A program made the translations under genes and the position numbers. Below are positions 1 to 5,093 of a stretch of DNA of 5,093 nt, piece after piece. The stretch lies in contig CAMWQV010000207.1 of NCBI GenBank assembly GCA_947176425.1, positions 1 through 5,093 on the forward strand. The letters run 5' to 3'. The stretch comes from an uncultured Clostridia bacterium. Its GTDB lineage: Bacteria > Bacillota > Clostridia > Oscillospirales > Oscillospiraceae. Under the pieces are notes generated by a model, which had not been told where the DNA came from, ran no database searches, and saw only the letters and a program-made list of their open reading frames with translations. Positions within the stretch are counted from its first letter, which is position 1; every line of letters starts with the position of its first letter.

Positions 1-1
1 C

Positions 2-328
2 CAGTATCCCTACTGGTACAGCCAGTGGGAGGAGCAGGTGGAGGAGTACGCCGAAAAAAACGGCCTGCTGTATATCAATTTTCTGGAGCTTGTGGACGAG
101 ATTGGTATTGACTACACGACAGACACCTATGACGGGGGCCTGCATATGAACCTGTCCGGCGCGGAAAAGCTGTCACATTATATCGGGCAGGTGCTGCGGG
201 ACGAGGCGGGGCTTGCCGACCGCCGGAACGAAACGGCGCTGAGCGAGGTCTGGAAGGAAAAAGCCGCCGCCTATGAGGAAGAACGGCAGGCACAGTATCT
301 ATATTACGGCATGGAGGATAAAAATTGA
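2..328 (+). CDS. SGNH/GDSL-type hydrolase, C-terminal fragment (5' end outside window)
   Basis: This reading frame is open from the left edge and ends at TGA 326-328, leaving 108 residues of a longer protein. The recognisable part is the last catalytic block of SGNH hydrolases: an acidic residue and histidine in the stretch YDGGLHMNLSGAEKL, with D44 and H48 of the fragment as the likely Asp-His pair. The nucleophile serine and oxyanion residues would lie upstream and cannot be seen. The preceding segment (EYAEKNGLLYINFLEL) fits the strand and helix before that block, and the charged tail after residue 70 resembles tails of clostridial SGNH proteins. Members with this block often act as esterases or O-acyltransferases on cell-surface polymers, sometimes beside an MBOAT membrane acyltransferase; that role is inferred here. 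An internal GTG at 38 is unlikely to be the true start because the frame continues upstream. The gene is separated from the next by one base, so the two probably form an operon. The family call is fairly secure, the substrate unknown. Confidence 0.8.
   Translation, partial: QYPYWYSQWEEQVEEYAEKNGLLYINFLELVDEIGIDYTTDTYDGGLHMNLSGAEKLSHYIGQVLRDEAGLADRRNETALSEVWKEKAAAYEEERQAQYLYYGMEDKN
313..317 (+). promoter_or_regulatory. Ribosome binding site for the AsnB-family gene
   Basis: GGAGG sits 12 bases before ATG 330, inside the last codons of the upstream SGNH gene. The spacing is a little long but usable. It supports the start at 330 over the in-frame ATG at 273, and its position inside the upstream coding region fits translational coupling. 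Confidence 0.6.
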
Positions 329-329
329 G

Positions 330-2171
330 ATGTGCGGAATCTGTGGATTTATGAATATCAGCAGCGGGGAACGGCCCCAGGAAGCGGTTGTACAAAATAT
401 GCTCCGGGTCATCCGGCACCGCGGCCCGGACGGAAGCCGGACGCTGATGCTGGACGGCGCCGCGCTGGGTTTTGACCGCCTCAGCTTTATTGATCTGGAC
501 GGCGGAATGCAGCCGCTTCAAAATGAACGGAAAACAGTTTCCATGATCTGCAACGGCGAAATCTTCAATTTCCAGGAGCTGCGGGATGAGCTGACCGCAA
601 AAGGACATATTTTCGCGACAAAAACCGATGTGGAAGTCATTGTCCATTTGTATGAGGAACATGGGCCTGATTTTGTGAACCGCCTGAACGGTCAGTTTGC
701 CATCGCCCTCTATGACGCGGAACTGCGTCAAATGCTGCTGATCCGGGACCATATCGGCATCTGTCCGTTGTTTTATACGTTTACAGACGGCAGGATCATA
801 TTCGCGTCTGAGATCAAGGCAATTTTGGAATATCCCGGCGTCAAACGGCGGCTGAATCTGAAGGCTGTGGATCAGCTGATGAATTTCCCAGGAATTGTGT
901 CGCCGGTTACGTTTTTTGACGGCATTTACTCCCTGGAAGGCGGACATATGCTGCTGGTCCGTCCGGGTCAGGAGGTTCAGAACCGGGAATACTGGGATTT
1001 GATCTACTCCGCCGAAGAGGAAGAAGACAAAGGGGAAGCGTATTACGCCGAAACCCTGCGGGAACTGCTGCGGAACGCAATTTCCAGACGGCTGGTGGCG
1101 GATGTGCCTATCGGATTCTATATCTCCGGCGGCCTGGACAGTTCAGTGGTGGCCTGCTTTATCAGCAAGTATCTGCTGAACGGCTGCTACTCCTTCTCAG
1201 CGGAGATCAGTTCCGCCGATTTGGACGAGAGCCGCTTTCAAAAAATGATCCGCGATTCTGTCGGCTCTCAGCATTACAGCGTCAAGGTGGCAGAGGAAGA
1301 AATCTGGGCAAGCCTGCCGTCCGTCATTTATCACGCGGAGGCGGCGGTCAAAGAAAGCTATGACGCGGCGGCGTTTCTGCTGTCAAAACTGGTCAGCCAG
1401 TCCCCTGCAAAGGCGGTTTTGACCGGACAGGGTTCAGATGAATTTTTCTGCGGTTATGTGGGGTATGCGCTGGACCTGTTCCGCAATATGCAGAAAGGCA
1501 GAATGTCCGCCGAGGAGTGCGAGATCAACGAAAGACTGTGGGGAGACCCCTATTTCCGGTATGAGCGGATTCATCCGGAAATTCGTAAGATTCATATGCA
1601 GCTCTACAGCAAAGATGTCCGGGGGGAGATTGACCAATTTTCCGCATTTGCCAGCAGTCCAATCCGTGTAGACCGGGTTAAGGGACTGAGTTCCCAGCGG
1701 CGGCGGTCGTATATTGACTGGAAGCTCCGTCTTTCCGATCATCTGCTGGGCGAACACGGCGACCGGATGTTTTTCTCCCATTCCGTGGAGGGACGCCACC
1801 CGTTTTTGGACCGGGAAGTGCTGGATTTCGTCACAAAAATGCCGGATAAGTACAAGCTGAACGGCACCAATGAAAAATATATCCTGAAAAAAGCCGCGGC
1901 GGGAATCGTGCCTGATGAGGTCTTGAAACGGAAAAAATTCCCATTCCAGGCGCCGGGGATGTCCGCGCTGGTGAAGCGTTCCGGCGGGGAGGATTTTCTG
2001 AATGACGCGCTGCTGAAAAAATACGGTATTTTTGATGTGGATTATGTCAATATGCTCAAGCAGATGTATCAAAAAGAGGATTTTAAGCTCATGGGCGCGT
2101 ATGAGATCGATTATCTTCTGATTGTCATGACCGTTACCATGCTGTGCGAGCGTTTTTCTCTGACAATTTAA
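330..2171 (+). CDS. asnB: Glutamine-dependent asparagine synthase-family amidotransferase (AsnB-like)
   Basis: A complete 613-residue cytoplasmic enzyme of the AsnB family. Such enzymes hydrolyse glutamine in an N-terminal class II glutaminase domain and pass ammonia to a C-terminal synthetase domain, which activates a carboxylate as an acyl-adenylate with ATP. The start at 330 is chosen because it gives MCGICGF, with nucleophile Cys2 exposed after Met removal; the in-frame ATG at 273 would add 19 residues and bury it. Visible glutaminase residues are RHRGPDG (29-35), R50, NGE (75-77) and D100. The synthetase domain has the pyrophosphate loop SGGLDSS (266-272), GQGSDE (366-371), GDRMFFSHSVEGRHPFLD further on, and KRKKFPF with K535/K536. 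The length matches AsnB. Gln367 replaces the Glu usual in true asparagine synthetases (GEGSDE or GEGADE), so the acceptor may not be aspartate. Related proteins make asparagine, amidate diaminopimelate in peptidoglycan, or amidate sugars and peptides in envelope or natural-product clusters. It follows the SGNH gene by one base. Family certain, substrate open. Confidence 0.93.
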   Translation: MCGICGFMNISSGERPQEAVVQNMLRVIRHRGPDGSRTLMLDGAALGFDRLSFIDLDGGMQPLQNERKTVSMICNGEIFNFQELRDELTAKGHIFATKTDVEVIVHLYEEHGPDFVNRLNGQFAIALYDAELRQMLLIRDHIGICPLFYTFTDGRIIFASEIKAILEYPGVKRRLNLKAVDQLMNFPGIVSPVTFFDGIYSLEGGHMLLVRPGQEVQNREYWDLIYSAEEEEDKGEAYYAETLRELLRNAISRRLVADVPIGFYISGGLDSSVVACFISKYLLNGCYSFSAEISSADLDESRFQKMIRDSVGSQHYSVKVAEEEIWASLPSVIYHAEAAVKESYDAAAFLLSKLVSQSPAKAVLTGQGSDEFFCGYVGYALDLFRNMQKGRMSAEECEINERLWGDPYFRYERIHPEIRKIHMQLYSKDVRGEIDQFSAFASSPIRVDRVKGLSSQRRRSYIDWKLRLSDHLLGEHGDRMFFSHSVEGRHPFLDREVLDFVTKMPDKYKLNGTNEKYILKKAAAGIVPDEVLKRKKFPFQAPGMSALVKRSGGEDFLNDALLKKYGIFDVDYVNMLKQMYQKEDFKLMGAYEIDYLLIVMTVTMLCERFSLTI

Positions 2172-2180
2172 GGAAAACAG

Positions 2181-2212
2181 GACCGTTTGCCGGACAGGTA
2201 AGCGGTCTTTTT
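2181..2212 (+). terminator. Rho-independent terminator after the AsnB-family gene
   Basis: GACCGTTT (2181-2188) pairs with AAGCGGTC (2200-2207) in an 8-bp stem containing one G-T wobble, with an 11-base loop, followed directly by five T residues (2208-2212). It lies 9 bases after the stop codon and should end the SGNH-AsnB transcript before the promoter of the next gene. Confidence 0.85.
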
Positions 2213-2233
2213 CTGCGGATCGAAGCAAAGTTC

Positions 2234-2262
2234 TTGAAATATCCCTCAAACCTGTATATAAT
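2234..2262 (+). promoter_or_regulatory. Sigma-A-type promoter for the penicillin-binding protein gene
   Basis: TTGAAA (2234-2239) and a perfect TATAAT (2257-2262) are separated by 17 bases, the optimal spacing for the housekeeping sigma factor. Transcription would start near 2268-2270, giving a leader of about 37 bases before ATG 2306. No clear operator palindrome or riboswitch is visible in this short leader. Together with the terminator just upstream, it makes the penicillin-binding protein gene an independent transcription unit. Confidence 0.8.
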
Positions 2263-2292
2263 AGACTCAGCTCAAAGCCTACGGAAAGAATG

Positions 2293-2298
2293 AAGGAA
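2293..2298 (+). promoter_or_regulatory. Ribosome binding site for the penicillin-binding protein gene
   Basis: AAGGAA lies 7 bases before ATG 2306. This favours 2306 as the start over the next in-frame ATG at 2324 (residue 7), which has no comparable site in front of it. Confidence 0.7.
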
Positions 2299-2305
2299 CG
2301 ATCTT

Positions 2306-4561
2306 ATGAGTTTTAGGAAAAAAATGTCTCTAAGTTTCTACGAAGAAAGAGATACCACGCATCCTGTCGTAAAATTCATACAAATCCTGTTTCTGACCCT
2401 GTTTACGCTGCTTGTGGTCGGGATTGCTTCAGCCGCGCTTTTTTTGAAGACTTTTCTTGCCTATGTGCAGGATGATCTGATGGAATCCAAATCCGTGATT
2501 GTCGATTTAGGCGCAATGCCTGTGAACCTGTCCAGCACCATTTATTACAAAAGTCCCGAGACCGGGGAATATGTGGAGTGGTATACGCTGGCGAATACGG
2601 AAAACCGCGTCTGGATTGACGGAAAGGACATCCCCGAACTGTTCAAAAAAGCGTTTATTGCCATTGAAGACGAACGCTTCCGGGAACATCAGGGCGTCGA
2701 TTGGAAACGGACGTTAGCCGCTACGCTGTCGTCGGTGACCGGAGAAACGGTTTTCGGCGGCTCTACTATCACACAGCAGCTGATTAAAAATCTGACGGGG
2801 GAAAATCAGGTCACGGTCAAACGAAAAGTTACGGAAATCTGCCGCGCCCTGAAGCTGGAGGAGAACTATTCCAAAGACGAGATCCTGGAATGGTATCTGA
2901 ACGTCATCTATTTCGGACGGGGACGCTATGGAATCGGCGCGGCGGCCCGCCACTACTTCGGCAAAGAAGCGACGGAACTTTCCCTTGCGGAGATTTGCTC
3001 CATCACAGCGATTACCAACAATCCATCCAGATATGACCCCTATAATTTCCCTGACAACAACAAGCACAGGCAGGAGGTTATCCTGCAAAAAATGCTGGAA
3101 CTGGAGTATATCGATCAGGCGGCGTACCAAAAGGCAGTGCAGGAGGAACTGGTTTTCTCCGGACACACGCAGCAGCAGGAACTGGGGACGGAAGCGTATC
3201 CATACTATGTTGACGCGGTTGTGGAGGACGTAATCAGCTTTTTCCAGCAGTCCGCCGGGATTACCAGAGATCAGGCGACTACCATGCTCTACTACGGCGG
3301 CTATCAAATCTATTCCTGCGTGGATATGGATATCCAGAAAAAAATGGATTCTGTCTATCAGAATTTGGACAACATCCCCACAACCTGGGACGGGCAGATT
3401 TTGGAATCCAGTATGACCGTCATTGACCCCTATACCGGCGATATCGTAGGCTTGGAAGGCGGCGTGGGGCCGAAAACAGTGGCAAGAGGCTTGAACTGGG
3501 CAACCAGCAGGCTGGGCCGCCGTCCGCCGGGTTCGTCAATCAAACCCATCGCCGTCTACGGCCCGGCAATGGATCAGGAACTGATTGCCCCGAATACATA
3601 TTATCTGGACAGCAAGGATATCAAGCTGAAAGGAACAGACTGGTATCCCATGAATGTCAGCCGCAGCAATTACGGGCGCGTTACCATCCGTTACAGCATC
3701 GTGCAGTCCCTGAATACCATCGCGGCGCAGGTGCTGGACAAACTGACTCCGGCGGTTTCGTACCGGTTTTTGACGGAAACGCTGCATATGAACCTGGAGA
3801 AGGCCGACCAGGATTACGCGCCCCTTGCCGCGGGACAGCTCTCCATCGGCACCACGACACGGGAAATGGCGTCCGCATACACGATATTCCCCACCGGCGG
3901 GACGTTCCGGCAGGGGCGGACGTTCTCCCAGATTTACGACCATACAGGCGAGGTCCTGGTGTACGAAAACCTGCCGGTTACAGAGCAGGCGATTTCCAAT
4001 AAAACCGCCTATTGGATGACGGATATCATGGAAGATGTAGTAACGTCCGGCACCGGCAGGGCGGCCCGAATGTCTTCTATGCCTGTGGCGGGAAAGACCG
4101 GCACCACCACCGATGACAAAGACCGCTGGTTTGTCGGCTACACGCCCTATTATGTGGGCGCGGTCTGGACCGGACACAAAAAACCCGCCACGATCAACGC
4201 CAACGGCAACACCGCGATTGACCTTTGGAAACAGGTCATGACGCTGATTCATGAGAATTTGGAAACAAAAAAATTCACGGTCCCCGATGACATCAGCCTT
4301 CCGAAAGTGACCAATGTCCTGCCAAAACAGAAAAATCCCATTGTCGAACCGGAGGAGGAGAAAGTGGAGACGGTTCCGCCGGAGAACGAGGCCCCGCCAG
4401 TTCCGGAAACCGAGCCGCCGCCTGCCTCCGTTCCCGAACCTGACCCTGAACCAGTTCCTGTAGTCCCGGCAGAACCGCCGGCGCCTGAACCGCCGCCGGA
4501 AAATCAACCTCCCGCGCTTACAGATTTTGACCTCAATCCCCCCGAATGGCTCACGTCATAA
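2306..4561 (+). CDS. Class A penicillin-binding protein (bifunctional peptidoglycan glycosyltransferase/transpeptidase)
   Basis: A 751-residue PBP1A/PonA-type enzyme that polymerises lipid II into glycan strands and cross-links their stem peptides outside the membrane. A short basic cytoplasmic N-terminus (1-22) leads into one transmembrane anchor at about 23-47. The GT51 glycosyltransferase domain spans about 100-270. It has EDERF with catalytic Glu121, GGSTITQQ (151-158), KRKVTE with the second acidic residue Glu177, and EILEWYLNVIYFGRGRYGIGA (from 192). The penicillin-binding transpeptidase domain spans about 365-650, with nucleophile Ser410 in SSIK (410-413), the SLN motif (468-470) and KTG (597-599). 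All key residues of both active sites are present, so the enzyme should be active on both counts. From about residue 681 the protein ends in a low-complexity Pro/Glu-rich tail, about 25 Pro in 71 residues, a common but variable feature of Gram-positive class A PBPs. It has its own promoter and ribosome site upstream and a strong hairpin downstream, so it is probably monocistronic and constitutively expressed. Beta-lactams would be expected to acylate Ser410. Confidence 0.97.
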   Translation: MSFRKKMSLSFYEERDTTHPVVKFIQILFLTLFTLLVVGIASAALFLKTFLAYVQDDLMESKSVIVDLGAMPVNLSSTIYYKSPETGEYVEWYTLANTENRVWIDGKDIPELFKKAFIAIEDERFREHQGVDWKRTLAATLSSVTGETVFGGSTITQQLIKNLTGENQVTVKRKVTEICRALKLEENYSKDEILEWYLNVIYFGRGRYGIGAAARHYFGKEATELSLAEICSITAITNNPSRYDPYNFPDNNKHRQEVILQKMLELEYIDQAAYQKAVQEELVFSGHTQQQELGTEAYPYYVDAVVEDVISFFQQSAGITRDQATTMLYYGGYQIYSCVDMDIQKKMDSVYQNLDNIPTTWDGQILESSMTVIDPYTGDIVGLEGGVGPKTVARGLNWATSRLGRRPPGSSIKPIAVYGPAMDQELIAPNTYYLDSKDIKLKGTDWYPMNVSRSNYGRVTIRYSIVQSLNTIAAQVLDKLTPAVSYRFLTETLHMNLEKADQDYAPLAAGQLSIGTTTREMASAYTIFPTGGTFRQGRTFSQIYDHTGEVLVYENLPVTEQAISNKTAYWMTDIMEDVVTSGTGRAARMSSMPVAGKTGTTTDDKDRWFVGYTPYYVGAVWTGHKKPATINANGNTAIDLWKQVMTLIHENLETKKFTVPDDISLPKVTNVLPKQKNPIVEPEEEKVETVPPENEAPPVPETEPPPASVPEPDPEPVPVVPAEPPAPEPPPENQPPALTDFDLNPPEWLTS

Positions 4562-4569
4562 AAAACAAA

Positions 4570-4610
4570 ACCAGCGGACGCTGTTTTTCATGCGTCCGCT
4601 GGTCTTTTTT
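4570..4610. terminator. Bidirectional rho-independent terminator between convergent genes
   Basis: ACCAGCGGACGC (4570-4581) and GCGTCCGCTGGT (4592-4603) form a perfect 12-bp stem with a 10-base loop. On the plus strand a run of six T residues follows (4605-4610) after one C. On the minus strand the A-rich stretch 4559-4569 reads as a T-rich tract just after the stem. The hairpin sits in the 64-base gap between the two convergent stop codons and should terminate both the penicillin-binding protein and chemotaxis receptor transcripts. Confidence 0.93.
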
Positions 4611-4625
4611 GCGGATAGGAAAAGA

Positions 4626-5093
4626 TTAGTATTTAGAACTGCCCGGCATGTACCCACCCATCATATCGTCATCCGCAGCGGGAAGGGCACGGCGGCTGCT
4701 GGCAGGGGGTGCAAAGTTTCCTCCGCCGGACGACAAACGGAACCGGCTGATGAGTTCTTTCAAGACGTTCGCCTGACTGGACAGCTCCTCACTTGCGGCG
4801 GCAGATTCCTCAGAGGTCGCGGAGTTCGTCTGCACAACGCTGGAGATTTGGTCAACGGCGACAGTGATCTGCGCCATGGAACCGGTCTGTTCTTCTGTCG
4901 CGTTAGAGATTTGGGTAACGGCGGCGAGAACATTTTTAGAGCTTTCTACGACTGCTTGCAGAGACTGGCTGGTCGCCTGGGACAGACCTGTGCCTTCGCT
5001 GACAGCGGCGATGGTTGCTTCGATCAAGGTCGCGGTGTTTTTGGACGCCTCGCCGGACTTGCTGGCCAGATTCCGCACCTCGTCCGCCACAAC
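4626..5093 (-). CDS. Methyl-accepting chemotaxis protein, C-terminal fragment (5' end outside window)
   Basis: The minus-strand frame is open to the right edge and ends at TAA (4628-4626), giving the last 155 residues of a chemoreceptor. It begins VVADEVRNLASKSGEAS, the sequence directly after the conserved hairpin tip of the cytoplasmic signalling domain, the region that contacts CheA and CheW. The tip itself, any HAMP domain, membrane segments and sensor domain lie outside the window, so the ligand and membrane location are unknown. Residues 11-118 are a heptad-rich helix of the antiparallel coiled coil. Glu/Gln pairs set among small residues, at NATEEQTGS (64-72) and SATSEESAAASEEL (91-104), resemble CheR/CheB methylation sites. 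After about residue 120 comes a flexible Gly/Ala/Pro tail with an acidic DDD patch, ending MPGSSKY; it does not match the NWETF-type CheR-tethering pentapeptide. GTG at 5090 is not a real start because the conserved domain continues beyond the edge. The gene converges on the penicillin-binding protein gene. Confidence 0.95.
   Translation of the reverse strand, partial: VVADEVRNLASKSGEASKNTATLIEATIAAVSEGTGLSQATSQSLQAVVESSKNVLAAVTQISNATEEQTGSMAQITVAVDQISSVVQTNSATSEESAAASEELSSQANVLKELISRFRLSSGGGNFAPPASSRRALPAADDDMMGGYMPGSSKY

Noticed and set aside
273..329. Upstream in-frame ATG that would lengthen the amidotransferase by 19 residues
   Set aside because: It would overlap the SGNH gene and bury the Cys2 nucleophile, which must be N-terminal for glutaminase activity.
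75..947. Long minus-strand open frame opposite the SGNH and amidotransferase genes
   Set aside because: It lies antisense to two well-supported genes, and its translation is rich in Arg, Pro, His and Gln with no recognisable domain, as expected for a shadow frame.
1434..2249. Minus-strand open frame opposite the amidotransferase C-terminal half
   Set aside because: It overlaps conserved AsnB motifs on the other strand and crosses the terminator; no family resemblance or ribosome site is seen.
137..3800. Shared LHMNL string in the SGNH fragment (from 140) and the PBP (near 3784)
   Set aside because: A five-residue match in unrelated folds with no flanking similarity; it is coincidence, not a repeat.
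3536..4507. Minus-strand open frame opposite the transpeptidase domain and Pro-rich tail
   Set aside because: Its Arg/Phe/Gly-rich translation is the antisense of Pro/Glu-rich codons and conserved PBP motifs; it is a compositional shadow.
1..5093. Search for tRNA, rRNA, CRISPR repeats, insertion sequences, attachment sites or riboswitches
   Set aside because: The non-coding gaps are only 134 and 64 bases and are explained by terminators, a promoter and a ribosome site; no direct or inverted repeat pattern of such elements was seen.

Overview
The window looks like chromosomal DNA from a motile, Gram-positive-type bacterium, most likely a member of the Clostridia (Firmicutes) and possibly an Oscillospiraceae-like gut lineage. 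This rests on the mid-range GC content, strong AGGAGG-like ribosome sites, a consensus sigma-A-type promoter, a class A penicillin-binding protein with a Pro/Glu-rich tail, and an SGNH hydrolase tail of a kind familiar from Clostridia. The placement is by general resemblance only. No rRNA, tRNA or other marker is present to fix the lineage.

Layout, left to right. (1) Positions 2-328 hold the 3' end of a plus-strand gene for an SGNH/GDSL-type hydrolase; the rest lies off the left edge. (2) One base after its stop begins a complete 613-residue glutamine-dependent amidotransferase of the asparagine synthase (AsnB) family (330-2171), ending at a rho-independent terminator (2181-2212). (3) A near-consensus promoter (2234-2262) starts a new transcript for a complete 751-residue class A penicillin-binding protein (2306-4561). 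(4) A perfect 12-bp hairpin flanked by A and T tracts (4570-4610) separates this gene from a convergent minus-strand gene. (5) Positions 4626-5093 hold the C-terminal 155 residues of a methyl-accepting chemotaxis protein; the rest lies off the right edge.

How the genes may work together. The SGNH hydrolase and the amidotransferase are almost certainly co-transcribed and probably translationally coupled, which suggests a shared pathway such as decoration of an envelope polymer. The penicillin-binding protein polymerises and cross-links peptidoglycan from its own promoter. Its position beside an AsnB-family protein is suggestive, because some AsnB relatives amidate peptidoglycan stem peptides, but nothing in the window proves that link. 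The chemotaxis receptor is on the opposite strand and is unrelated by transcription.

All four genes belong to recognisable families. I see no mobile element, CRISPR array, RNA gene or clearly new system. The points most worth following are the SGNH-amidotransferase pair and the GQGSDE motif (Gln for the usual Glu) in the amidotransferase synthetase domain.
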